Positions 8,143-15,244 of a DNA stretch of 41,600 bases are shown here, in pieces. Location of the stretch: the NCBI GenBank assembly GCA_003385605.1, contig QQUU01000064.1:1-41600 (forward strand). Direction: 5' to 3'. Source of the stretch: Bacteroidota bacterium. GTDB lineage: Bacteria > Bacteroidota > Bacteroidia > Flavobacteriales > Schleiferiaceae. Position numbers and translations under genes: made by a program. The notes below the pieces were generated by a model. The model did no database searches. It saw only the letters and a program-made list of their open reading frames with translations, and was not told where the DNA came from. The stretch's first letter is position 1. Each line of letters starts with the position of its first letter.

Positions 8143-8546
8143 GCTCTTTGAAGTTTAAGACCCACTTTCACGCTGGCTTCCAACACTGCAAACGCACTGC
8201 AATACTTCGTTTTGGTTAATTCCACCGCACGTTCCAAAACCGCATCCGAAGCATCTGTATCTACGGTAATCACCAATTCAACGCTATCAAAAATCCGTGG
8301 CATTTCCTCTCTTCGCGAAGCCACCACTTCAGAGCTGTAACTGCGAATTTCGTGACGGCCTTTCTTCAAAATATGAATGATATCAATAGCACTACAACCT
8401 GCCAGGGAAATGAGCATCAACTGCATCGGGCGGAACCCGCCGTCCTTGCCGCCAAACTCTTCTGCGGTATCTAATCTCAATTCATGATTGCCTGCTTTGG
8501 CCAACATGCCAAAACCGTCGTCTGTACGCTCTAAACTTATTTTCAT
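8139..8546 (-). CDS. OsmC-family protein, first gene of the methionine operon
   Basis: 135 residues with both redox Cys signatures of the OsmC/Ohr superfamily: GCSAIDII (in RPMQLMLISLAGCSAID) and KYCSAFAVLE. OsmC and Ohr proteins reduce organic hydroperoxides with the paired cysteines; some members act on other small electrophiles or sulfur species. The gene starts 23 nt after the 3' strand of the riboswitch P1 helix, and its stop overlaps the metZ start (ATGA), so it is the leading cistron of a SAM-controlled operon. That placement argues for a role tied to sulfur assimilation, such as protecting thiols, or handling a reactive sulfur intermediate, rather than general osmotic stress. That role is inference. 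Confidence 0.87.
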   Translation of the reverse strand: MKISLERTDDGFGMLAKAGNHELRLDTAEEFGGKDGGFRPMQLMLISLAGCSAIDIIHILKKGRHEIRSYSSEVVASRREEMPRIFDSVELVITVDTDASDAVLERAVELTKTKYCSAFAVLEASVKVGLKLQRA

Positions 8547-8569
8547 TGGATGAAATAGTTGTGAGCATT

Positions 8570-8700
8570 TCGAGAAAGAAGAAAATCTTGTACTTCTGCC
8601 AGTATCTACTTCCGCTTTTCGCGGAAAGGAATTAGCACCTTCTCAACAGATTTTGAGGGTTGCTAAGGTTTCACAGGGCCGTTCCCTCCACCTTTCTCGA
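8570..8700 (-). ncRNA. SAM-I (S-box) riboswitch
   Basis: On the minus strand the region carries the S-box core in order: AGGTGGAGGGA, CGGCCCTGTGAAACC, TTAGCAACC and AAGGTGCTAATTCC, followed by a late AGATAC. P1 is nine perfect pairs, TCGAGAAAG (8700-8692) with CTTTCTCGA (8578-8570). P3 is CTCAA/TTGAG (8657-8642) and P4 is TTCCGC/GCGGAA with a GAAAA loop (8626-8610). P1 ends 23 nt before the OsmC start codon. I see no GC hairpin with a T-run between P1 and the ATG, so control is probably at translation initiation or through P1 itself. High SAM should lower expression of the OsmC-metZ-metX-homoserine dehydrogenase operon. Confidence 0.95.
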
Positions 8701-8718
8701 TACACTCTTGTTATGCGA

Positions 8719-8750
8719 CAAAGAAAAGGCAAATAAACAGAATGAACAAC
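8719..8750 (-). promoter_or_regulatory. Candidate promoter of the methionine operon
   Basis: Reading the minus strand: GTTG (8750-8747), 20 nt, then TTTCTTTG (8726-8719), a 7-of-8 match to the Bacteroidota -7 box with correct spacing. Predicted transcription start near 8713 lies about 13 nt before the riboswitch P1 helix, exactly where a riboswitch promoter should be. Confidence 0.5.
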
Positions 8751-8812
8751 TCTTAAATTTTAATTCTGATTTGTGTGAACGCAACTAACCAAAATTCCGT
8801 TATTTGTGAACG

Positions 8813-9610
8813 ATGCTTAGCTACAGTACACACCTTCATTCGCCCCAAGCCCCTTGGGTGACCTTCGTTCACGGAGCAGGAGGATCATCTACAATCTGGT
8901 ACAAGCAATTGCGATCATTCAGGGAGAACTATAACATCCTATTGGTCGATTTGCGTGGGCATGGAAAAAGCAAAGCACCATTCTACGAAAAACTAAAACA
9001 GTACAATTTTACCACCATTGGTAATGAGGTGATTGAAGTGCTCGATCACTTAAAAATCCAAAGTACACACTGGATAGGTATTTCCTTGGGGACCATTATC
9101 ATTCGCGAGATTACAGAGCGCTTCCCGGAGCGTACTCTAAGCATGATTATGGGTGGTGCGGTTATGAAGCTCAATAAAAGAGGCCAAGTGCTGATGAGAA
9201 CTGGTGCAGCGCTTAAAAGTGTACTCCCCTATATGATATTGTACAAGTTTTTTGCTTGGGTTATTATGCCAAGGAAAAAGCATGTTGAGGCTCGTAATCT
9301 ATTTGTAAAGGAGGCCCGCAAGTTGTACCAACAAGAGTTTAAACGGTGGTTTACCCTCGTTGCCGAGGTCAACCCCTTATTGCGCTATTTCCGTTTCAAG
9401 GATGCCAAGGTCCCTACCCTCTATATCATGGGCAGTGAAGACCACATGTTTTTACCCTCCATCCGTAAAATCGTGAGTACCCATCAGAGTGCCCTGCTTC
9501 ACGTAATCGAAAATTGCGGTCATGTTGTGAACGTAGAACAACCGGAGATCTTCAATAATGAAGCTTTGAAATTCTTAAATAAAGTAGATAAACAATCGAC
9601 TGATGAATAA
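8813..9610 (+). CDS. Alpha/beta-fold hydrolase
   Basis: 265 residues with a complete hydrolase triad: an HGAGGSSTIW oxyanion loop, DLRGHGKSK after strand 4, the nucleophile elbow GISLGT (Ser91), acid Asp210 in MGSEDHMF and His237 in NCGHVVNVEQPEIF. No signal peptide is visible, so it is probably cytoplasmic. A basic insert between the core and cap (about 120-180, MPRKKHVEARNLFVKEARK) is more charged than usual. It overlaps the downstream DUF3817 gene by 8 bp, suggesting an operon. Substrate cannot be assigned; esterase, lipase-like and C-C hydrolase activities are all possible. It is divergent from the methionine operon and shares the gap 8701-8812 with it. Confidence 0.8.
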   Translation: MLSYSTHLHSPQAPWVTFVHGAGGSSTIWYKQLRSFRENYNILLVDLRGHGKSKAPFYEKLKQYNFTTIGNEVIEVLDHLKIQSTHWIGISLGTIIIREITERFPERTLSMIMGGAVMKLNKRGQVLMRTGAALKSVLPYMILYKFFAWVIMPRKKHVEARNLFVKEARKLYQQEFKRWFTLVAEVNPLLRYFRFKDAKVPTLYIMGSEDHMFLPSIRKIVSTHQSALLHVIENCGHVVNVEQPEIFNNEALKFLNKVDKQSTDE

Positions 9611-9896
9611 TCCCTTGACCAGGTTTAAATGGGTGGCCTTTCTTGAAGGCACTTCTTTCCTCATCCTTCTGTTCGTTTGTGTCCCATTGAAATACGGCCT
9701 CGACATCTTATGGCCAAACAAAGTCATGGGTATGGCACACGGCGTATTAACCGTGCTCTATGTATTCACGCTGATAGATTTCAGTATCAACTACCGGATT
9801 GGCGCCCTTCGCGTGGTTCAATTCTTCATCGCTTCCCTACTGCCTTTCGGCACTTTTTACGCTGAAAAGAAGTGGATTAGACCGCTGGAATCTTAG
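9603..9896 (+). CDS. DUF3817 small membrane protein
   Basis: 97 residues, about three hydrophobic segments (roughly 10-28, 42-60 and 68-85). The conserved pattern of the DUF3817 (YdzA-like) family is present: FKWVAFLEGTSFLILL, PLKYGLDI, and MGMAHGVLTVLYVF. The function of this integral membrane family is not established. It starts inside the end of the hydrolase gene with an 8-bp overlap, so the two are probably co-translated. The stop overlaps the convergent small gene by 4 bp (TTAG on the plus strand serves both stops). Confidence 0.78.
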   Translation: MNNPLTRFKWVAFLEGTSFLILLFVCVPLKYGLDILWPNKVMGMAHGVLTVLYVFTLIDFSINYRIGALRVVQFFIASLLPFGTFYAEKKWIRPLES

Positions 9897-10054
9897 AGTT
9901 CCTCGATTTTCTTGAGCAATGCTGCAGCTTCAGCAGCAACCTTGTCACTTTCGGCGCGGTTCGTATGACTAAGCTCGTAGCTTTTCTTAATGAGGGCATC
10001 GTAGCGGTCCTCTAGTTTCTCTTTTTCCGATTTCTTTTTAAACAGTCCGAACAT
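9893..10054 (-). CDS. Lacal_2735-type small charged protein
   Basis: 53 residues from the ATG at 10054, starting MFGLFKKKSEKEKLEDRY. The frame can be extended upstream to 10132, but that adds a Cys-rich sequence running into the neighbouring gene and looks spurious. The protein is a highly charged helix (about half Lys, Glu, Asp and Arg) ending AAALLKKIEEL. It matches the small Bacteroidota proteins named Lacal_2735 family, which have no assigned function. A motif NRAESDKVAAEA in the middle fits that family. It is expressed divergently from the GH53 gene with 34 bp between the starts. Confidence 0.7.
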   Translation of the reverse strand: MFGLFKKKSEKEKLEDRYDALIKKSYELSHTNRAESDKVAAEAAALLKKIEEL

Positions 10055-10059
10055 AAGTC

Positions 10060-10067
10060 TTAATTTG
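10060..10067 (+). promoter_or_regulatory. Candidate -7 box of the GH53 gene
   Basis: TTAATTTG matches 7 of 8 positions of the Bacteroidota TAnnTTTG box and lies 21 bp before the ATG at 10089. A T-rich run occurs near the -33 position (10032-10039). It sits in the 34-bp gap between divergent starts. Confidence 0.35.
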
Positions 10068-10088
10068 TACAGATAACAGCAATTGTAC

Positions 10089-11153
10089 ATGCTTGGTTTA
10101 AGACAATTCCTACAATTTACACTCCTGCTCACTGCCTTTGCTGCATGTGAAAAAGCACCAGAACCTGCACCGCTTCAGCGGCCTTCTTGGGGCGGAACAG
10201 ATTTCAGTCAGTTACCTAAAGTAGAAGCGGAAGGTTGGATTTTCAGAGATTCGGATTCGAACGAAGTAGATCCTATCCTCTACCTCGCCGAGCAAGGGTT
10301 GAAGGTGATACGCTTGAAAGTATGGAACAATACGAGTGGTGATGGTTCTTTGGCAGAGCTAACACCGTATGCGCAGCGCATCCATGATGCTGGGATGCAG
10401 GTGATGCTCACTTTCCATTACAGCAACACATGGGCGGATCCCGGTGCCCAAACCATACCTACACAATGGGCAAACCTTTCAGACTCCGACCTTTTGGACA
10501 GCGTTCGCATATTTACTAAAAAGGTGATTCAGGCTACAAACGCAGAATACGTTCAAATTGGTAACGAAATCAACCACGGAATGATGAAACCCTTTGGCGC
10601 TAGAGACGGGTCTGGCAACTTTCAAAGGCTCTTACAGGCAGGACTCGAAGGTGCTAGAGCAGCGGATGACTCTGTCATGACGTTCATTCACTACGCCGGT
10701 TTTGAAAATGCAGACATCTTCTACCGTACTATTGACAGCCTGGATTTTGATGCCATAGGCCTATCCTACTACCCTAAGTGGCACGGCAAAAATCTTGGAG
10801 ACTTACGCAGCAGTTGCTTTAATCTAACGAGTGAATTCGAACGTCCTGTTTATCTGGTTGAATCTAGTTATCCATTTACCTTGGGCTGGGCGGATTGGAC
10901 CAACAATCACATCGGCAGCGCTGACCAAATCATGGGTGCCTTCCCGCCATCACGTGCCGGTCAAAAGGCCTTTCTGGACGAATTACGCAACCTTACCGAC
11001 AGCCTAGGCACTGGTTTGATGTATTGGGGAGGCGAATTAGTAGCGTACAAGGGACCGCAGGCGCAAGACGGTAGTCCTTATGAGAATCAAGCCCTATTCA
11101 GTTTTAACGGTGTTGCCTTGCCCGCTATCTCCGCCCTCGGGTCGAACGACTAG
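10089..11153 (+). CDS. GH53 endo-beta-1,4-galactanase lipoprotein
   Basis: 354 residues from the ATG at 10089 (a TTG two codons upstream is possible). Lipoprotein signal MLGLRQFLQFTLLLTAFAAC puts Cys20 at the mature N-terminus. The body is a TIM-barrel of family GH53: VIRLKVWNNTSGDGSL, TFHYSNTWADPG, the acid/base Glu160 in QIGNEINHGMMKPFG, LSYYPKWHG, and the nucleophile Glu258 in PVYLVESSYPF. The C-terminus has the usual MYWGGELV segment. GH53 enzymes cut beta-1,4-galactan side chains of pectin. No SusC/SusD pair or other glycosidase is nearby, so it is not part of a visible polysaccharide utilisation locus. Its 3' end overlaps the convergent gene by 29 bp. Confidence 0.88.
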   Translation: MLGLRQFLQFTLLLTAFAACEKAPEPAPLQRPSWGGTDFSQLPKVEAEGWIFRDSDSNEVDPILYLAEQGLKVIRLKVWNNTSGDGSLAELTPYAQRIHDAGMQVMLTFHYSNTWADPGAQTIPTQWANLSDSDLLDSVRIFTKKVIQATNAEYVQIGNEINHGMMKPFGARDGSGNFQRLLQAGLEGARAADDSVMTFIHYAGFENADIFYRTIDSLDFDAIGLSYYPKWHGKNLGDLRSSCFNLTSEFERPVYLVESSYPFTLGWADWTNNHIGSADQIMGAFPPSRAGQKAFLDELRNLTDSLGTGLMYWGGELVAYKGPQAQDGSPYENQALFSFNGVALPAISALGSND

Positions 11154-11727
11154 ACTTTTCATTGCCAAATCCTCCGCGCACCGCACTTGCACCAGGGTTA
11201 TCACCTCTGCGATAGGCAATGCGCAGACTGCTTTGTAAATCTTTTAAAAAGGATTGTTGCTCTTCCTTAAGAGTAAATATCATATCCATTTCCGGAAGCT
11301 GATGAATGATGATTTGCTTGATTGCACCCATTCGCTGCAAACTAATATCATTGTCTTCATAGCCAAGGTCACCAGCAGTGAAAATGAAATCGTAAGTGAG
11401 TGAATTTGCTTGATAAGTCAATTCTTCTAAGGATGCGACTTTTCCTTGACCATTTTCACCAATAATGAGCAGGAAAGTATGCTCAGAGGTCTTATAAAAC
11501 ATTTGATTTTCGGCTTGTACTGTAAAGCTGAAACGGAATCGCTCTTGGTTGTTCTCCAACCCATACTGCGCGCCGAGAATCAACGTAGTATCTCCACTTT
11601 TTACAAGCTCAAAAGGCATCACCTTCGCAACAGGTCGGTTTAAAGCATCAAAATCGAAGACCACCTGTGTGTTTTGACCAAAGGCACAAGTGACGCTAAG
11701 CACGAATAAAATGAAGAGGTTTTTCAT
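11125..11727 (-). CDS. Secreted protein of unknown function
   Basis: 200 residues with a signal peptide (MKNLFILFVLSVTCAFG, likely cut after AFG or FGQ). The mature part is beta-rich to about residue 130 (VVFDFDALNRPVAKVMPFEL, FSFTVQAENQMFYKTSEHTF), then a helical stretch with EEQQSFLKDLQSSLRIAYRR, ending in a basic Gly/Arg/Ser tail (EKSSRSTRGRR). I do not recognise the family. Spacing to the divergent DUF1801 gene is only 23 bp, and the 3' end overlaps the GH53 gene by 29 bp. The gene uses codons like its neighbours, and the signal peptide supports that it is real. Confidence 0.72.
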   Translation of the reverse strand: MKNLFILFVLSVTCAFGQNTQVVFDFDALNRPVAKVMPFELVKSGDTTLILGAQYGLENNQERFRFSFTVQAENQMFYKTSEHTFLLIIGENGQGKVASLEELTYQANSLTYDFIFTAGDLGYEDNDISLQRMGAIKQIIIHQLPEMDMIFTLKEEQQSFLKDLQSSLRIAYRRGDNPGASAVRGGFGNEKSSRSTRGRR

Positions 11728-11734
11728 AAATTTG
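11727..11734 (+). promoter_or_regulatory. Candidate -7 box of the DUF1801 gene
   Basis: TAAATTTG is a perfect match to the Bacteroidota TAnnTTTG box, 16 bp before the ATG at 11751. No clear -33 TTG is seen at the expected distance. The predicted start falls inside the adjacent palindrome at 11735-11749. Confidence 0.4.
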
Positions 11735-11749
11735 AGTAAATGATTTACT
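11735..11749. promoter_or_regulatory. 15-bp palindrome between divergent genes
   Basis: AGTAAATGATTTACT is a perfect inverted repeat (7-bp arms, 1-bp centre) that fills most of the 23-bp gap between two divergent start codons. Its position at the predicted transcription start suggests an operator, but no regulator gene is adjacent, and AT-rich palindromes of this size can occur by chance. Confidence 0.35.
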
Positions 11750-11750
11750 T

Positions 11751-12206
11751 ATGAGAATTCCCGCCAACTCAGTTTCAGAGTACATCTCTAAAGTTCCCGA
11801 AGACCGTCGTGAATCCTTTGAAAAGATACTTGAAATTCTACGAAATAATCTTCCCGAAGGTTTTCAGGAATGCCTAGGCTATGGAATGCCCGCGTTCGCC
11901 GTTCCGCACAGCTTGTACCCCGATGGCTATCATTGTAAACCTGAAGAACCGCTACCCTTTATCTCGGTGGGCAATCAAAAAAACTTCATCGGCTTTTACC
12001 ACATGGGAGTCTATGCGATGCCCGAGATTTACGAATGGTTCGTCAAAGAATATCCCAAACACTCCAAGTTCAAGCTCGACATGGGAAAGAGCTGTCTTAG
12101 ATTAAAGCGAATGAATGATATTCCCTACGATCTTATTGCAGAACTGGCGCGGAAAATCACACCAGCGCAGTGGATTGAGGTCTACGAATCCAACATCAAG
12201 AAATAA
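11751..12206 (+). CDS. DUF1801 domain protein (YdhG/YdeI type)
   Basis: 151 residues. Family pattern of DUF1801 is visible: SVSEYISKVPEDRRESFEKI at the start, GFQECLGYGMPAFAVP, PLPFISVGNQKNFIGFYHMG, and KFKLDMGKSCLRLKRMNDIP followed by the terminal helix. DUF1801 proteins adopt a YdhG-like fold; no enzymatic activity is established for most members. The insert YPDGYHCKPEEPLPF before the NQKNFIGFY segment is normal for the longer subgroup. No signal peptide, so probably cytoplasmic. It starts 23 bp from the divergent secreted protein and ends 29 bp before the acyltransferase gene. Confidence 0.83.
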   Translation: MRIPANSVSEYISKVPEDRRESFEKILEILRNNLPEGFQECLGYGMPAFAVPHSLYPDGYHCKPEEPLPFISVGNQKNFIGFYHMGVYAMPEIYEWFVKEYPKHSKFKLDMGKSCLRLKRMNDIPYDLIAELARKITPAQWIEVYESNIKK

Positions 12207-12235
12207 ATTATATTAGCCTCCCAAAACCATCCTAA

Positions 12236-13063
12236 ATGCCTAATAAAGGAGATAAATTCGTCGATGTACACAAGGCCATTCGTGAGAAGAGCCCGTCGCT
12301 GTATGCTGTGATTCCTAATTGGCTCATCGACTGGTTCAAAGAGCGAATAGTACACGAATCCTACGTCAATAATTACCTTAACGAACATTACGACGTTCGA
12401 GATTTCGAATTCTGTGAGCAGTTTTTAGCCGATAATTTTATTTCTGTTAAGACCGTCGGTGCAGAAAATATTCCTTTAGAAGGCGGTGCCGTTTTTGCCG
12501 CCAATCACCCACTCGGCGGAACCGATGCACTTGCCATCCTTATGAGCATTGGAAAACACAGACAAGATGTAAAGTTCCTCTCCAACGACCTTTTGGAGCA
12601 AATCATGAACCTTAAAGGCCTTTTTGTAGGTATCAATTCTTACGGGGCCAGTGCAAGAGAAAGCATTCGAAAAGTCGATGCACTGTTTGGAAGCGACAAT
12701 GCCGTATTCATCTTCCCTGCCGGACTGGTATCCAGGATGACACGATATAAAGTCATTCGCGACCTGGATTGGAAAAAGACCTTTGTTTCAAAAGCGAAAC
12801 GTCACAACAAACCAGTAGTCCCTGTGCATATTAGCGGCAGGCTCAGTAAACGCTTTTACGCAGTGGCTAGAGTGCGTAAGTTCTTTGGGATCAAAATCAA
12901 CTTTGAGATGCTTTTTTTGGTGGATGAAATATTCAAACAAAAGGGGAAATCGATCACCATTACTTACGGTCAACCTATTGATCCAGAGACCTTTGACAAA
13001 AGCAAAACCGATGAGCAATGGGCCTACGAAGTAAAGCGTCAAGTCTACGAACTTGTTGAATAG
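12236..13063 (+). CDS. Lysophospholipid-type acyltransferase, probable aminolipid O-acyltransferase (OlsA/GlsA-like)
   Basis: 275 residues of the PlsC-like acyltransferase fold. The catalytic block is AANHPLGGTDALAIL, giving the HX4D pair; downstream are LFVGINSYGASAR and the substrate-binding motif FPAGLVSRM. A Lys/Arg-rich region near 190-200 could contact phosphate or acyl-ACP. No transmembrane segment is obvious, so membrane association is peripheral. The gene is followed at 36 bp by an OlsB-like N-acyltransferase. In Bacteroides the equivalent pair makes glycine lipids (GlsB adds a 3-hydroxy acyl group to glycine, GlsA adds the second acyl group), and elsewhere OlsB/OlsA makes ornithine lipids. 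By that analogy this protein adds the second acyl chain. A phosphatidic-acid role is an alternative. Confidence 0.8.
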   Translation: MPNKGDKFVDVHKAIREKSPSLYAVIPNWLIDWFKERIVHESYVNNYLNEHYDVRDFEFCEQFLADNFISVKTVGAENIPLEGGAVFAANHPLGGTDALAILMSIGKHRQDVKFLSNDLLEQIMNLKGLFVGINSYGASARESIRKVDALFGSDNAVFIFPAGLVSRMTRYKVIRDLDWKKTFVSKAKRHNKPVVPVHISGRLSKRFYAVARVRKFFGIKINFEMLFLVDEIFKQKGKSITITYGQPIDPETFDKSKTDEQWAYEVKRQVYELVE

Positions 13064-13086
13064 TCTTCGAATCCTTTTTTGCGAGG

Positions 13087-13094
13087 TATATTTG
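13087..13094 (+). promoter_or_regulatory. Candidate -7 box just before the OlsB/GlsB-like gene
   Basis: TATATTTG is a perfect match to the Bacteroidota -7 box and ends only 5 bp before the ATG at 13100. If used, transcription would begin at or within the start codon and the message would be almost leaderless. No good -33 element is seen, so it may be chance; the upstream gene could also supply transcription. Confidence 0.3.
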
Positions 13095-13099
13095 CAGCC

Positions 13100-14041
13100 A
13101 TGTTAGACCTAAGTTATATCGCTCCTCCTGTTGATAGAGGCCTACTAAAAAGTGAGCTCACACCAGAACGATTTATTCGTTCTACGGGGAAGCTGGATAA
13201 CGAAATTTACATTGTCAACATTCACAACGCGCCAAACGTCGTGCGCGAAGTAGGTCGACTAAGAGAAATCACCTTCGCTTCTGCCGACGGCGGAACGGGC
13301 AAAGAAGTAGATCTCGACGAACTAGACCTTAGTGAACACTGCTACGAGCAGCTTATCGTCTGGAACCCAGAAGAGGAAGAAATTGTAGGTGGCTACAGAT
13401 TTATCGACGGTGCAGTCATTGCAGCGTATGGAGATTGGAAGCACGACCTCAGCATGGGACATTACTTCGACTTTAGCGAACGATTCATTGCTGAGTATTT
13501 ACCGAAAAGTATTGAGTTAGGAAGAAGTTGGGTTCAACCTAAATACCAACCTGCCAATGACCCAAGAAAGGGGATGTTCGCATTAGACAATATTTGGGAC
13601 GGGCTAGGTGCCATTTGTTTGAAGTATGATCACATCGAGCACTTCTACGGTAAGGTGACCATGTACCCTACCTACAATCGCGAAGCTCGAAACTATGTGC
13701 TTAATTTCTTACGTCATTATTTCCCTGACACAGAAGGTCTGATGGTACCAAGCGTTGCAGCCAATGTACCAGTAATTGATCTAGATGCTGAGCTGTTCCC
13801 TGTTGATGCTGAAGATTTTGCAAAGTCGTTCAAGATGGGACAACGAAATTTGAACAAAGTCTGCACTACATTCGGCGAAAGCATTCCTCCACTGATTAAA
13901 CAGTACATGGGGCTAAGCCCAAAGATGATGACCTTCGGAACATTTATAAATGCCGATTTCGGGAACGTAGAGGAAACCGGGATTCTCATTCCGATAGAGA
14001 CCATCTACGACGATAAGAAAGAGCGATACATTCGCTTGTAA
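13100..14041 (+). CDS. OlsB/GlsB-like N-acyltransferase (hemolysin-like GNAT)
   Basis: 313 residues from the ATG at 13100; a TTG 21 bp upstream is in frame but adds nothing recognisable. The N-terminal half is a GNAT-type acyltransferase: IYIVNIHNAPNVVREVGRLR, EQLIVWNPEEEEIVGGYRF, and YFDFSERFIAEYLPKSIELG followed by GRSWVQPKYQ. This is the pattern of OlsB-type enzymes that attach a 3-hydroxy fatty acid to an amino acid. The C-terminal part (about 180-313) is an extension common in Bacteroidota versions (ICLKYDHIEHFYGKVTMYPT, PPLIKQYMGLSPKMMTFGTF). It follows the OlsA-like gene by 36 bp, and together they should make a two-chain aminolipid. The amino acid (Gly, Orn, Lys, Ser-Gly) cannot be read from sequence. 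Confidence 0.83.
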   Translation: MLDLSYIAPPVDRGLLKSELTPERFIRSTGKLDNEIYIVNIHNAPNVVREVGRLREITFASADGGTGKEVDLDELDLSEHCYEQLIVWNPEEEEIVGGYRFIDGAVIAAYGDWKHDLSMGHYFDFSERFIAEYLPKSIELGRSWVQPKYQPANDPRKGMFALDNIWDGLGAICLKYDHIEHFYGKVTMYPTYNREARNYVLNFLRHYFPDTEGLMVPSVAANVPVIDLDAELFPVDAEDFAKSFKMGQRNLNKVCTTFGESIPPLIKQYMGLSPKMMTFGTFINADFGNVEETGILIPIETIYDDKKERYIRL

Positions 14042-14060
14042 ACTTCAAGCATTTGAAGTT
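14041..14060. other. Perfect stem-loop before the alcohol dehydrogenase gene
   Basis: AACTTCAA, loop GCAT, TTGAAGTT forms an 8-bp perfect AU-rich hairpin directly after the GlsB-like stop codon. It lacks a GC core and a T-run, so it is a weak terminator at best; it could instead be an operator or mRNA 3' end signal. It lies 24 bp before the next start codon. Confidence 0.35.
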
Positions 14061-14083
14061 GTTGACTACTTAAATTAGCATTC

Positions 14084-15244
14084 ATGAATAACTTCAATCT
14101 TCACCTTCCAACACAACTTTACTTCGGTAAAGACCAACACTTAGAATTGCCACGTCTTATACCGGCAGATGCCAAGGTATTGATGCTCTATGGCGGAGGC
14201 TCTATTAAACGAAACGGTATCTACGAAAAGGTTACTGAAGGACTACAGGACTTTGAAGTCATAGAATTCGGAGGTATTGAAGCGAATCCTCAATACAGTA
14301 CTCTTCTGCAAGCACTAGAGGTTATCAAACGTGAAAAAATCACATTTATGCTTGCTGTTGGTGGTGGTTCTGTGATTGACGGTACTAAGTTTTTAGCCGC
14401 TGCAGCCCTCTATGAAGGCGAAGAACCTTGGGATATTCTTGCCAAAGGAATACGTACAGAAGTTGGACTGCCGTTTGGGACTGTCTTGACCCTCCCTGCG
14501 ACAGGATCTGAAATGAACTCAGGCGCAGTGATTTCTCGTAAAGAAATCGGACAAAAGCGCGCGATGGGCGGACCGGGTTTGTTCCCCGTATTCAGCATCA
14601 GTGACCCAAGTGTCGTAGCCTCATTACCACAGCGACAACTGGCCAATGGTATAGTGGATGCGTTTACGCACGTTATGGAGCAATACATGACCTACCCTAC
14701 AGCTGCAACCTTGCAGGATCGCATCTCAGAAGGAATTCTCAGCACCTTAATCGAGATTTCAGACACGGTAATGGCGCACCCAGAGCAATATGATGTAGCA
14801 GCTAATTTTATGTGGTGCTGCAATATGGCCTTGAACGGAATCATACAGAAAGGGGTACCGACTGATTGGTCCATCCACGCGATCGGTCACGAAATCACTG
14901 CGGCTTATGGCATCGACCATGCACGAACCTTAGCCATCGTATTACCGAGCTTGTACCGCCATAAATTGGATAAAAAAGAAGCCAAATTAGCCCAATACGG
15001 CCGACGTGTACTCGGTTTAACAGGTGATGATAGAACCGTTGCAGCAGCAGCCATTGATCGAACTGAAGCGTTCTTTAGAGGCTTGGGTATTGGAACAACC
15101 TTAAGTGATTACGAGATTGAACGTCCTGAATCCTTCCCAGTACAATGTGTTGCTGCCATGGAGGCTCAGCGTACCATCATCCTCGGTGAGCACAAGGACA
15201 TCCGATCGAACGACGTTAAATCAATCCTAGAAGCAGCCATCTGA
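14084..15244 (+). CDS. Iron-containing alcohol dehydrogenase (YqhD/butanol dehydrogenase type)
   Basis: 386 residues of the group III metal-dependent alcohol dehydrogenases. The N-terminal Rossmann domain has LMLYGGGSIKRNG and AVGGGSVIDGTKFLAA (nucleotide loop). Metal ligands are readable as Asp192 and His196 (VDAFTHVMEQY), His265 (SIHAIGHE) and His279 (YGIDHARTLA). The opening NLHLPTQLYFGK and the TLPATGSEMNSGAVIS segment place it in the YqhD/BdhA subgroup, which is usually NADPH-dependent and reduces short or reactive aldehydes. The gene is translationally coupled to a phosphatase-like gene by a TGATG overlap. Substrate unknown; aldehyde detoxification is the family-based guess. Confidence 0.9.
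   Translation: MNNFNLHLPTQLYFGKDQHLELPRLIPADAKVLMLYGGGSIKRNGIYEKVTEGLQDFEVIEFGGIEANPQYSTLLQALEVIKREKITFMLAVGGGSVIDGTKFLAAAALYEGEEPWDILAKGIRTEVGLPFGTVLTLPATGSEMNSGAVISRKEIGQKRAMGGPGLFPVFSISDPSVVASLPQRQLANGIVDAFTHVMEQYMTYPTAATLQDRISEGILSTLIEISDTVMAHPEQYDVAANFMWCCNMALNGIIQKGVPTDWSIHAIGHEITAAYGIDHARTLAIVLPSLYRHKLDKKEAKLAQYGRRVLGLTGDDRTVAAAAIDRTEAFFRGLGIGTTLSDYEIERPESFPVQCVAAMEAQRTIILGEHKDIRSNDVKSILEAAI

Noticed and set aside
10055-10132. N-terminal extension of the Lacal_2735-type protein
   Set aside because: Cys-rich extension runs into the GH53 gene; the family starts at MFGLFKKK.
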